Shown: piece after piece, positions 49,201-61,056 of the stretch | Layout of the letters: each line of letters starts with the position of its first letter | How positions within the stretch are numbered: position 1 is the first letter of the stretch | NCBI RefSeq assembly: GCF_001039355.2 | Contig: NW_019775662.1 | Span: 180,584 to 244,583, forward strand | DNA length: 64,000 nt | Source: Lingula anatina | Taxonomy: Eukaryota; Brachiopoda; Lingulata; Lingulida; Lingulidae | Reading direction: 5' to 3' | Notes under the pieces: generated by a model | The model's input: the letters and a program-made list of their open reading frames with translations, nothing else | The model's database searches: none | What the model was told of the DNA's origin: nothing | Translations under genes and position numbers: made by a program

Positions 49201-52200
49201 ACAGGTAAAAGATTTGTTTATATTATTTGACAAAGACATGTTTCGTGGATGAATTCAGTTTTTTTGGCTCTGGAAGGATGGTCAAACACCGAGTCCATGT
49301 TTGTGTGCGTGTGTGTGCAATTTACCTACCATTTTCGCAGCTGGTTCCGCTAAATCCATAAACGCAGGCACAAGAATAGGAAAACAGCCCGTCTGTGCAG
49401 GTCCCGCCATTTTGGCACGGTCCACTGGTACACTGGTCTACTGAGTCTGACCATGAACATGATTTAATAGTTTTACTGCACTGATTAGTTCATCTTGATC
49501 AAAAAGTGATGCATGCACAAAATTTCATGACGTTATTTTGGCGTTGTTATACTAGTATTAGTCGAAATAAATTGATATTATTCACACATAGACATTTTAT
49601 ATGCCATAACGTGCACCCATGCATGAGAGAGAGAGAGAAAGAGAGAGAGATCACCTGTGTAGTCTTGCGCAATACATTTATCCATGGCTGTGGCCGCCTC
49701 GGTCGTACTAATCAATGTATCAAATATATACACGCATCTAACGTATCCCTCGAAGCGGTTATTGGACGGAATCTGGTCGCAGCCTCCTGTATATCGCCTT
49801 CCTAAAACAAGTGAATGCATATATTATGGACTTTATGTACCTCATCCTAATGGGCTAGGTAGAAACAAGCAAACAGACAAGGAACCAACCAACCAAACAA
49901 ACAAACAAATTGGTTCAAAACAAAATCAAACGCACACACATAACCTAATTGAGCGTTCTGCAAGTGCACCGTTAACTTTGGGCCACACATGAATCCAAAC
50001 TGACATTCTTAGTATTTGTCTAAACCAGATTGGAGTAATAATGTCGTAAAGAAACTTACTTCGTGCTTATTTCTTACAACCCGTTTTCTAGACTGACATA
50101 GAAAATCACTTGGATGACGTTTACAAGCCAACCAATTTGCTTTTTATTATACTTAGGCAGTTTTATGCGCCTTTAAATAAAAGTTAAATATTGTTTGTTC
50201 AAGTTGGTTCACATGTCAACAAAGCCTTTGAACATTATTACCTATGATAATGTCTCCGGACATTTCAAACGGTCCCACAATGGAAGTAAATGTCGCTGCG
50301 GTCAAAGAAGACGTACTGGTGCCGTAGCGTAGAGTCATCACCTGATTAGGCTCGTCGTAAGTCAAAAATAGCCAGGAATCCGAATAAAAAATTGCAGTAT
50401 TCCCTGGAATGAATTTGTAGATGTTTACGGTTAATGAACAAAACAGTGCTACAATTTTCTTTGCTATATGTTGCTATAAATTTCGCATTGTTCTTGTAAA
50501 TTATGTGTATCTACATAGTGCACTCTGTCTTGGCGACCTGTAGTGTAATAATATGCAAACATCTCATAACTTGGTCAAATTGTATTGCGTTATATATCAA
50601 AGTGTGTCCACAGTTCATACATATAATATTGTGATATATTCTTGGTGGACTGTGCAGTTCAAACGGGCCAATTTCAGCCTTGTACAAATTTGTTGTGGTG
50701 AAAAAACTGAAAACTGGAGTAAATGGATGGTATACTTTCTGATTTCTTTGCTCACCACAGCTGGGTAAATTAAGTGAACAACATCTTCAGGCCCGTAGCC
50801 AGCAATTTCAAAAGGGGGGTTCTTTTTCTGAAAAAGTGGACCTTTTTCCAAAAAAACTTCATGAACCTAGGTCAAATTTTACCCAGAGTGGACCTTTTCC
50901 NTAATATATCAAAGTATGCCCACAGTTCATACATATAATATTGTGATATATTCTTGATGGACTGTACTGTTCAAACGTGCCAATTTCAACCTTGTACAAA
51001 TTTGTTGTGGTGAAAAAACTGAAAACTGGAGTAAATGGATGGTATACTTTCTGATTTCTTTGCTTACCACAGCTGGGTAAATTAAGTGAACAACATCTTC
51101 CAAAGACGACAAGAAGGCGACATATTGTTTTTTTTTCTCCAATTACATTTCATTTTTTGCTTTTGAAAGTAATGCTTATTTTACCCACCAGATGTCGCCA
51201 ATTGCACGGGACAGGATACTGATGACGTCACTGCTGTAATGCCGTACTTTTTGGTGTCAATAGAGAGGGTAAATCCACCATCATATTGGAATATGACAAA
51301 GTCTTCAGTATTAGTGTTGCCATAACTCGAATGTCGTGGCTTGACCCCCACTGAAATTGATAAAATATACTTCATCCGGACTATAGGCAGTAAAGTATTA
51401 GTACAACTATTCGTTGAAGAAATCAATTATAGAAGTTTCCATAAAAAGGCTGATATAGTATATACAAACTTATAACTATAATCTTTAACGACTGGTGTTA
51501 AGATGTACATGTATATTTCGCGGGACAGAATGAAAGCAAGTCAGATTTAAAAGTGACCCAGGCCAAATTAAAATCAAAAAGACATTGTTGTACAAGAAAG
51601 AAACACGCTTTTCAATATTGAGAAATGTAACAGATTGTCTCCGATACTAACTTATGATACTAAACGACCCGGTCATCACGTATCGTCCCCCGTTAGCTAT
51701 GGTCAGGCGAGCGTTGCTGCTATACCACGTGAGATAGCTGTCCAGAAAACTGGACGCTCGGACGTTATAACGAACTCCGTCATTACCATTTCCGCTTCTG
51801 TCTGCTCCGAGCGTGTTTTTGTGAAGAGGCCAAAACCCCAGAAGGCTTGCAGTTGTACCTGCAATATAACAGGAGAACATTTGCAAACGTGCAAAAGGTG
51901 TGGTCTACGGCCAAAAAATGGGGAAAACGTGGATGTTCGTACATTCGGTTGGGACCTAGGCTTCAATTTTCGAGACACGGCCGTGCGTCTTGAGTATACC
52001 TCGTATATTCTCCGTGCGTAGGGGTCACGCACGTGCGACGCGCGGTGCTTTCAACTTTGCTCGTTCTTCGCTGTTCGCAGATTAATCGTAGAATCTTTTG
52101 GACATGTCCAACATCCTGCGAACTCCAAATTTGGCAAAAGAGACTTGCGTTGCACGTGAGATTCTGCGCAAAATGTGGACACAAACAGGCCGTAAGAGCC

Positions 52201-55200
52201 CGTACGGCCGGTTGTGACCGAGGCTTTAAATAACATATCAATTCAGACTAAGACCCTCTTAGGAAAATTTCTAACCCCACATTGCACTTTCAGGACATTT
52301 CTCTGCAGCCCGCTTACAATGTACCATTTTTTTCCTTTGATTTCCAGGTTTGTTGCCGTTTTGTATGTAAGAGTCTTCCTTTTTTTTTTTTTTTTTTTGG
52401 TAGTCGTAGCAACATTTTGTAGTTTTGAAGGACTTGCATTAGGCAAGGCTCAAATTTAGTTTATTTGTTTATTTACTTACAATTCCAATCCCAGCATCAA
52501 GTTGCTAGGATCTTCGACATGCGGACTTAGTCATGGCGCCTTAACAGCTGGGTCATGTTTTTACTCCAGTAAAACAAAGTGCTTTCTGTTTATTTACGGG
52601 ACCCTTCGGGCCACTGGACATATTTACGTGTTGCTCATGTTATGTTTTTACTCATTATGTTTTAACGATCAATACCTATGCATACACGTGTACCTGGTAT
52701 AGCTAGAGGGCAGCGTCTGAGCGACAAACACAGATGTACTAGTTTCTTTTTGCCCCTAATTTTTCACAGCGTCGCTGCCCTTAATGCCACATTATTCTCT
52801 CTTTTTTGGGGGAACGGAGTATAAAGATGAAAAAAAACTTCTCCTTCATTAACAACACAAAAAGACCACAACAAAAAAACCACAAAGGACAGCACATTTT
52901 GCAAACCTTCAAATGTGAATTTATTTTCGCCCTCAAATGTATGCACTTAAGAAACATTTTCCTAGTACCAGGCCTTTGACAACAGGCATGCTTATATGGA
53001 TTACGAAGGCGCCTGGTTATGCAAGCTGTACATATTTTCTAGCTACAATTTGTAAGCATGCGTGTCACTGTCCGGGACACCATAAAAAAGTCTAACAGTA
53101 ACACTTGACAGAAAGACAGGTAATTATGGTTTTTAAATCTTATGTAAACTCTCCCTACACAGCCTTATAACCTTAGATTATTCATTTTCGGAGTACATGT
53201 AGCAAGGACAAAAATAAGAGTAATATTTTAGTTGTAGGGTGTAGTGTCACACAATTATGTTTTAAGAGCTACAGCAGTGACAAATAGTAGAATTCGAAAG
53301 GAGCAATTTTCTTTTACGATCTTACTCTGCTTTTGATTCCAACTGAAACAAACATACATTTCTATAAAGTCATTCAGTTCAGAACATCCATCATCAAGTA
53401 TCTTTAGTCTTCATACATTATTTTGACAGCGTACGACGCTTAAATAGAACCTGCAATAATTACCATTTGGCTAAATGGTTTTCTATCATGGTCATACTAT
53501 CCATGTATTCAAATATATACTGACAGTACAGTCAGCGAAAACGCATCAGAAAACTTTCTTTTATTTTTTACCGAGAATCGGTTCCAACCATTTAAACGAA
53601 TACAAATGTACTTGTTTGTTCATAAGGGAGTGGGCTGACCACTAGGATGTTTAAAATTTCCGCTTCAGTGATTTTGTGACCAGTTGTTACAAAATCATGT
53701 GTTTTTCCTGTCTCGTGATTGGTGTAAATTAATCAGGTTTAATATATGGCGATTAATTACGCCTATTTAAGCTAGTCACCAAATCCAGTGTGACACGTAC
53801 ATGAGAAAAAAGTTCAGTGATGCCACGTCTGACACTGAAAGAGTGACTGCGGGGCCTGGGGATGCTGGAGGATGGGCGGAACCAAAGAGATTTGCTTACG
53901 TGACCTTGCATTTTAATGATCTTTTCTGACCTTTATTTCACCTTGAGTAACTGAATAATGAGTCATATTTCACACGTAAACTGTTATTTTCTTAATGTGC
54001 CAAAGGAACAAAAATATTACTTGATAAATAAATGATGCGTTTTCTTTGACTGTCAGTATATTTCCAGGTGACTCCCTCTCGCCTTCATTGCAATTATTGA
54101 ACAAAACAAAAATGTAGTTTTATTTTCCCCTTTGGATAGTAAAAGATATTTTAGTAAAAATGATATTTTTATAAATGCTGAAAATTCCATGTTTATGCTC
54201 TTTTAGTTTTGGCACACTGAAAAAATTAATTAAATATTTAAAAAAAAAATGTCCAGCCGGCCTGTATGACTTCTGACAGTGTCTGGCAGTTGTGAACTTG
54301 TCACGTGTTTTGGGATTTGATGATTATATCAAAACTGTTTCACTTAAACAACTGACATTTTCACGATTGACCAAAAAATAAAGATGTCAAATGTCTGCGT
54401 AAAGTTCTAATTCAAAGGCTTGTGAACTGTTGAAGTCTTTGGCTTTTAAATAAGTAACTTTTTAAACACCCTATAAATGTCGACAATGCATAGACGCTAT
54501 TGTTTTGCAAATGTTCTGCGACATGGGTCACAATTTGACAAAAACACACCTGATGTCAGGTGGGCCAACGTGCCCCGTGAAACCAAATACTTTTTGGGGT
54601 ATTTGGCAGGTTTCGAATTCATGCCATGACTATAGAGATATACTAACAGTTTATCAAGCAAACATGACAGTGATAACGCCAAATTGTATATGAATTAACA
54701 TACCTTTGAATATAATCAAACACACCAAGACCTCACAAGCAAGGGATCGCTTCACTACCATGATGCGTATGTCTTCTGCTGACAGGTCTTCTGGTACACA
54801 GTATAGGGTCACACCGACCTCTTATACTGCTACAGAGACACTAATGAGTCAGACGCTAATAAAACGCTTTTATGACAGCGCTGACATTTTTTAACCCTAT
54901 TGATTATTTATTGAAAGGTGCCTTTAGCGGTGTAAATGATGAAGGCATTTGTAAATATTTATATCGATAATATGAAAACCTGTAATTAAACTTATGGATT
55001 GATTTACAAGTGAATTGTATATTTTTTGGCAAGCTATTGGCCAAATGAGAGTAAGTTAGCGCGCCAAACCGGTTTTAGAACGAGCGACAAGGACTTGGCT
55101 ACAGATGTGCAACGTTATTGTTTTGAAAATGTAATGCCACATGGCTAGCAATGTGACAAAAACACACCTGATGTCAGGTGGGCCAACGTGCCCCGTGATA

Positions 55201-55370
55201 CCGAATACGTTTTTTGGGGTATTTGGCAGATTTTCATGACTAGAGATATACTAACAGTTTATCAAGCAAACATGACAGTGATAACGCCTAATTTTCATAT
55301 GAATTAACATACCTTTGAATATAATCAAACACACCAAGACCTCACAAGCAAGGGATCGCATCAGCACCAT
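43235..55370 (-). CDS. Composite lectin, inverted copy B (full set of domains)
   Basis: Same architecture as the plus copy. Exons (minus): 55370-55313 or 54761-54704 (signal peptide), 51858-51652, 51350-51189, 50403-50242, 49801-49655, 49446-49330, 49066-48815, 48557-48370, 48040-47812, 47577-47323, 47132-47007, 46706-46607, 46324-46221, 46001-45904, 45736-45580, 45387-45235, 44954-44823, 44182-43997, 43814-43626 and 43476-43294; read-through of the last donor stops at 43235. All phases match. Product about 1,070 residues. Oddities: sushi exon 44182-43997 ends in a GC donor (GCAAGA); a single N at 50901 interrupts an intron; two tandem first exons are available; the stalk repeat is shorter than in the plus copy. 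The gene crosses a contig junction, so exons 1-3 and the rest may come from different haplotypes. Confidence 0.85.
44478..44787. mobile_element. TTAA-flanked MITE in copy B intron
   Basis: Same insertion as 37035-37321, about 20 bp longer inside, TTAA on both sides. Confidence 0.7.
50788..50900. mobile_element. Truncated CAGGCC MITE at a contig end
   Basis: Begins CAGGCCCGTAGCCAG and matches the first about 110 bp of the MITE at 32756-32929, then stops at the N. The second version of the flanking sequence (51098) has no insertion at this site. Confidence 0.85.
50901..50901. other. Single N between two versions of the same intron
   Basis: Sequence 50902-51101 repeats about 50589-50788 with roughly 4 percent substitutions. 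Two allelic contig ends appear to have been joined here. Confidence 0.85.
51860..54700. other. Intron 1 of copy B
   Basis: Patches match intron 1 of the plus copy in reverse (for example 53320-53500 against 14280-14510, and the CCTGATGTCAGG segment at 54549 against 13876). No gene recognised. Open frames around 51960-52240 have no family signature. Confidence 0.6.
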
Positions 55371-55662
55371 GATGCTTAAGTCTTCTGCTGCCAGGTCTTC
55401 TGGTACACAGTACAGGGTCACACCGACCTCTTATACTGCTACAGAGACACTAATGATTCAGACGCTAACAAAACGCTTTATGACAGCGCTGACATTTTTT
55501 TCCCCTATTGATTATATATTGAAAGGTGCCTTTAGCGGTGTAAATGATGAAGGCATTTGTAAATATTTACATCGATAATTTGAAAACCTGTAATTAAACT
55601 TATGGATTGATTTACAAGTGAATTGTATTTTTTTTTTTTTTTTTGGCAAGCTATCTATTGGC
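54495..55662 (-). repeat. Tandem duplication of promoter and first exon, copy B
   Basis: About 550-bp units 54495-55043 and 55110-55662, offset about 609 bp. Each holds a TATAAGAGG box (54818-54826; 55427-55435), an ATG (54761; 55370), a 58-bp leader exon and the start of intron 1. The leaders differ at positions 3-4 ([10 protein letters not shown] against [10 protein letters not shown]). Both exons end in phase 1 at GTATGT, so either could splice to 51858. Confidence 0.85.
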
Positions 55663-57240
55663 GTATTTTTACTGTGTGCATCGAATTGCAGGTTTGTCAA
55701 AGGATGCCTATCGAATATTCCTGTTTATGGGGTTATTATTTTATTGCCAAAAGAAACAAGCCCAGGAAATAATTGAAAAATCTGTGGCTAATTCAATCCC
55801 TCTGCTAAATAATGTAAAGTACCTATTAAAATCGTATTGTGTTATCAAAGGGGGAGACCTGGTGTGTATGTTTTATTTCATATAAATAAATTTGTTCTTG
55901 AAGAGGATTTGTAAAAGTATCTATGGATGCAGTGTCTGAACTTAACGTAAGGGACACAGGGTTAAAAACAAGCTTGAAATCCAGCGAGTGAAAAAAGAGA
56001 TATTTAAGGCTCGACATAATTATTCCCAATTACATCAATTGTGTAAATGTTTTTGACAATTACATTAAGTGATGCAAAATGCTAAGTGGTCTTATTTCCC
56101 ACGCAGAAAAACGTCATTTAAGTTGCAAAAAATCAATTCCAAAATATCCATAACTGATCAATGTACGATGTGCAAAAATAAATCTAATTGTCTTACTAGC
56201 GTCAGCAAGATGGGAGAAAAAAAGGTTCAATGTAGAAATGACAGTTGCTGCAAATTGATTTTCAATACGGTCGAAACTGTCAACGACATCAATACCATAG
56301 ACCTTGGAAATGTCACGGAAAGTACATGTACACCGGACCATCCAATAACATTTATCGTTAAGATACTTACAGTGAAAACTACTTATATTTTGCATTTGTC
56401 TTCATATCGTTTCCATGTTCAAGATTTCACGGTCAGAGGTGACATTGTAAAGATTTCTTACAGGCACTGTCATATGTATGTGTGTGTGTGTGTGTGTGTG
56501 TGAGTGTGTGTGTGATAAAAAGAAATAAAAACAGCAGTTATTTTACCCCGACTATATATATATTAATTACTGTTCATTACATAAACTGTGAGTTTGACAT
56601 ATCTCTGAAATATTTCGCTTTCATGTTTTATACTGAGGGAGGAGGCTAGTTCTGAATAGCCTGCCAATGTCGGCTTCCAGCCTGTACTGTAAATATAACA
56701 GATTTCTCCAGTATTTTGTACGTTCCACCCCTACTCCATGCCCTTAGCAATATGTTCGATCTGCAAGTGCCTGTCCCTAATTATGGCAACGCTTATCCCA
56801 CCCAACCACTTTCAGCTCATCGGGGCAATACAGATGTCTTCCCTTTCCATATCAATTTTCATCTTCATCTCCTTATTTTACCATACAGGTATCTTCTCAA
56901 AAATGCCAAAATGACTACTGTATCATTATCTGTCGGATCCGAAACTTAGGCCTAGGCTAGAAAATATAACAGAAAATGATCTAGCTAGATGGAAGAGAGC
57001 AAAAATAAGGGAGAAAAAGAACAAGGTATATCTGTATCCCCTTACACACTGCGCGTGTGGAAGCAAGAATACATATTTTGAAGACGTATCTTTTTATGTA
57101 TATTTTTATTTATTTGTGTTTTATAACTTTAGATATTCATCAACTCCGACGTGTCCTGTTTCAAACGGAACAACCCGGAAATAAACTTTAAAACACTCCC
57201 CTGTGATTTGCGTATATTTAATTCAGGGACACGGACACGG
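55663..57240. other. Intergenic region upstream of the secreted peptide gene
   Basis: 56130-56330 matches the plus-copy 5' flank (12760-12960) inverted. 56480-56513 is a (TG)n tract. Nothing else recognised. Confidence 0.6.
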
Positions 57241-57251
57241 AAATATACACG

Positions 57252-57258
57252 TATATAA
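57252..57258 (+). promoter_or_regulatory. TATA box of the secreted peptide gene
   Basis: TATATAA lies 74 bp before the ATG at 57332, within a GTATATAAGAGAGG context. Confidence 0.6.
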
Positions 57259-57331
57259 GAGAGGCGTCTTTTAGCTTCTTTTAAATCAACGAAAACAGAG
57301 GAGATTATTGAAGTAGGCTATACAACACACG

Positions 57332-57663
57332 ATGAAGACATTGGTCGCTATCGCCGTTGTCGTGGTAAGTAAACTGGCTATTGTAACTTGTAATCTGATT
57401 AAATTATGTCTGTTTAATGCCTTACAGCATAAGTTTTGTTCGGTTAAATGTTGTGTTGAAACTTATAAAATCTCTGGTTTTGTTTTGCAGTGCACTGCTT
57501 CATGTTACTGTATAAACATACGATATCGCACTGCATGTAGGCCTCTAGAGTATTATATATTAGTAGCCTACTACATGCAGTGGTTCATGTATAGGGGTAT
57601 ATTAGTATACTATACAGTCACAGAAGGCACCATGGCAATATATACCCTTTCTCTCACTCCTAC

Positions 57664-57706
<43 letters not shown>

Positions 57707-57767
57707 CCCCCACCTCTCTTAGCTTCTCTCTCTGTACGTGTCTGTCTGTATGTGTATTCGTGAGTGT

Positions 57768-57810
<43 letters not shown>

Positions 57811-57986
57811 AGACCAAACCACCATACGATATCTGCGCTGTTATATTCTCGCTAAATGAAGAAGTCATTGGATAGTATACCCTTGAGAGCTCGGCAAGTT
57901 CAGTAGGTTACTATACAAACTATGATAATTTCAGACGCTCTTCCCAGTTTCATTCTCAGCTCGTCTTACACCAGATATACCGGTAA

Positions 57987-58025
<39 letters not shown>

Positions 58026-59356
58026 TAGACCATAAAAATAAAATCGAAATGAATATCCAGTATGAGCATTTTAGAGGAGCGATCGTTCCCTATAGGCCCT
58101 CCCAATATGCCCTTCTTAGTGCGGTACTGTAACAGTGAGTGATTTACAATTTAAATTAAAGTGTCACTGCACCTACATGTATCCATGTTGAAATATAACA
58201 ACATTAGCATATTATTTATCTCGAAGTGCACCTTTTCTTGACAAATATTCTTCTAAGCACGATAATGATAATTTACCGGCCCCTCCGCCAAACTCACATC
58301 CGGGATCTGCCTTTAAGATATTCATCCGCATATTGTTTACAGCAATCCCTGAACTAGATCTCTTACCGATATCTTTCTGAATGTAAACACTGTAACATTT
58401 CCAGCCTAAGGAGTGCAGGTCGTCGTCAGAGTGCGGAAGGAACAGTTGTTGTCGGGATGAGAGCGGGGCGGTGGTAGGTCGGTTGGACTCGGGAAGTTTC
58501 GGCGATCTTCTCCTGGGCGGAGGTAAGTTGGTTGACAATGATGGCGTTAACAGAATCAATGCAAGAACACGCAGCAGCAGTACTTTTCAACAAAATATTA
58601 AATAACAGGTATACTTTTAAAAATGGAAACCCTAAATGGGAAACAAATGAGTTTTCACATGGAATACACAGTATTTTTCGTATGTAATTAACAAGTAATC
58701 CTATACGTTCATTGAAAATGTTTTCTTTCTTGGGAAAGGAGATTCAAACTACATGTGGCATTTGTGACATTTAATTCAATTTTTTATAGCAGATTTCAAT
58801 TTTAAAAACAAAAAAAATTATTTACTCAATCTATTGTTTTAGGTCCGGGTTCTGCAGGGTATGGTTTGTGCTCAAATGAACTCCAACAGAAGGGCGAAGT
58901 ATGTGACCCATCCACATGTAGCTGTGGCGAAGGTATTTTGTTTACTCAAGATAGTCTGTTATATTTTACGTATTATTTTTTAATACAAATTGATCCTTAT
59001 CTTGCGATGTCATCCATAAATTTTTGATGAATAATATTTCCAAGAAAATATCGTAGGCCTACTCATAAACGGTTACAGGGGAGGGGGGGAGAGGAGAGTT
59101 GTTATTCACTTTTAATGTTGAAGGTTATATGTTGTGAAAGCCTAAAGAATACCAAAACATGTAAGTCGACGTGTTTATGTCTTATTTGTTATGAAATATA
59201 ATAAAACTTGTTTTTTTTTCAGGTCTGGAGTGCTACCGGCCTATGTCCGGGGTTTGTTGCCTTCCCCACAGGTGTTACGATGCCGAGTGGGTTGCAGAAA
59301 GACGAGAATATTGGAGAAATTGTTTTTCTAATCCAAAATGTCATTTACCTGCATAA
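57332..59356 (+). CDS. Secreted cysteine-rich peptide, prokineticin/colipase/Dickkopf-like fold
   Basis: Five exons, 57332-57364, 57935-57982, 58405-58522, 58843-58932 and 59223-59356 (TAA), 140 residues with all phases consistent. The first two exons encode a signal peptide (MKTLVAIAVVV then TLFPVSFSA). The mature part has the AVIT/colipase-type pattern: ECRSSSECGRNSCC, a Gly/Ser-rich stretch, LCSNELQQKGEVC, TCSCGEGLEC, then CCLPHRC and two more cysteines. This matches the C.....C...CC / C..LG..GE.C / C.C..GL.C spacing of prokineticins, colipase and the second Dickkopf domain. The AVIT N-terminus that activates prokineticin receptors is absent (predicted mature start near RLTPDIP), and the extra C-terminal cysteines are unusual. 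Function may be signalling or innate defence; I cannot choose. It is transcribed toward the TNFR-like gene. Confidence 0.78.
57663..57702. repeat. (CT)n microsatellite
   Basis: In intron 1 of the secreted peptide gene. A complementary (GA)n tract follows at 57771-57800, so the two could pair as a hairpin. Confidence 0.95.
57986..58025. repeat. (TTA)n microsatellite
   Basis: About 13 TTA units starting right after the donor of exon 57935-57982. Confidence 0.95.
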
Positions 59357-59615
59357 ATGCTTCCAATAATCATGGGCGTTGTTTTGAAAGTGGCTTCTCC
59401 CACACATGTTATAATTATAATATAATAGCATAAATTTTGTGTAACTTTCAAATACCCTTGTTTTCATTAAAACAACAATATTCAGTGGTAATATCATCTT
59501 GAGAATGAATGAAATCGTATGATATTTCAGGATGTTCATTTATTTTGGAAAAATGCAAAAGAAAATATGGTTGATGGGAAAACAATTTTCTGAAAAAAAT
59601 GTATTGTTCGGTTTA

Positions 59616-59621
59616 AATAAA
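59616..59621 (+). promoter_or_regulatory. Polyadenylation signal of the secreted peptide gene
   Basis: AATAAA about 260 bp downstream of the TAA at 59354-59356. Confidence 0.5.
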
Positions 59622-61056
59622 AAAATTGTTTTATGATAACTTTGTTGCTTTTAGGGTTCAAATTTGCACGTGTGAAATGTCTTCAAGGATGAAAAATCAT
59701 AATTGAAGGACGCCGACACGAGTATCCTAAAAAGACGTGTTTATTTGCTGCTAAAGCATGCAATGATTTTCTCTATAAAGTAAAAGATATGTACGTCGCA
59801 GACGTAAAACGGACAATTAAATGCTACAATAAAATGCTATTCACAAAATTAAAACAAAAATATTTACGTTACACAATTTCATAACAATTTTCTACAATAA
59901 AAAGTACGTATAAGACAGCAATTTAAAAATATGACACGCTGTTAACAATTAGTTGACAGTTGACGTGCTCTTGACGTTAAAAATAGAATTAAAATCCCCA
60001 CTGTGTTCACAGTAACAATGGCGGATAGGTGGGGTGCACACCGGACACATGCGGACCTCCCTTCTCTCCCCCAGCCCCCCCCCCCCCCCCCAAAAAAAAA
60101 AAAATAATAATAATAAAATAAAATTATTATAATTATAAAACGGTATAATGAACGACATGAAACAAACCCAATTTTTTTAAAACCAATGCCCTGCATATAT
60201 GTTAATATTATGGCCCCCGTCTGTTCTCTAACATTTGCCGAGCGATGCGAGGTAAAACATTTTACCGTTACCACTACCCCTTTCTGGTCCCTTTTAGAGG
60301 AATGTTCTGTGTCTCCTCACCGCCCTCCTCCCCCTCCGACTTCTCCTTACATTGGTGTTTAGGGTATACATGTACCTTAACAGTTTAAATAAGACGCCTT
60401 AATGCTGCAGCGTCTGTTAGAAGCTCTCGAAGTAAAACGGGCAGGTGGTGCTGACATAATCATCATCTTGTACCGCCAGAGAAAGCACACAAATTGTTAT
60501 AACATCACGAAGCTGGCTGAAATGTACTTTAAGAACAGTACATGTACATTGCTATACGCAGATTTGAGAAGTATACCCCTCTAACGGCGGAAAGTTAGAC
60601 CCCTAGTAATAACATGTCCGTAGTCACTGCCACGAATTCACTGTCTGTTTGGGGTTAACCTTCAGCGTGACGTAAGCCAAATTAAGCAGCAAGTGTTTTC
60701 ATTACAACGGCTTTTGGACGGCTCCTGTCAAGGGATTCTGCTTCGCTTGCATAGTTATCATGACTAACAGATGATAGTTTAGGGGGTTTTACCATGGAAA
60801 TGTAGCGGTAAGCTTACCTATTTTGGGTTCAGTGTTTGAAAGATTGTCGCACTCTCATATTTTGACGTCACGTAGACATCCTACGTCATCACTGGCGCCA
60901 TGGACGTACTAGTTTGTGACGTCATATTGAGTTTGGTCTAGTGTTGCTTCAGTAACAAGAGAACGACGTGCTTTTCACTCGCATATAAAGCACATTCGAA
61001 TCAGATCTCGCGCTAGACGCTCCAATTTCAGAATGATCTCTGTTCCACGTGACAAG
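59622..61056. other. Intergenic region between convergent genes
   Basis: Contains a poly(C)-poly(A) run (60076-60105) and a short plus-strand frame at 60402 whose start resembles the TNFR-like tail. No complete gene recognised. Confidence 0.55.

Noticed and set aside
51963-52459. Several overlapping open frames in intron 1 of copy B
   Set aside because: No family signature, no splice context, and no equivalent in the plus copy.
57610-57825. Arg-Glu repeat frame on the minus strand
   Set aside because: It is the translation of the (CT)n and (GA)n microsatellites in an intron.
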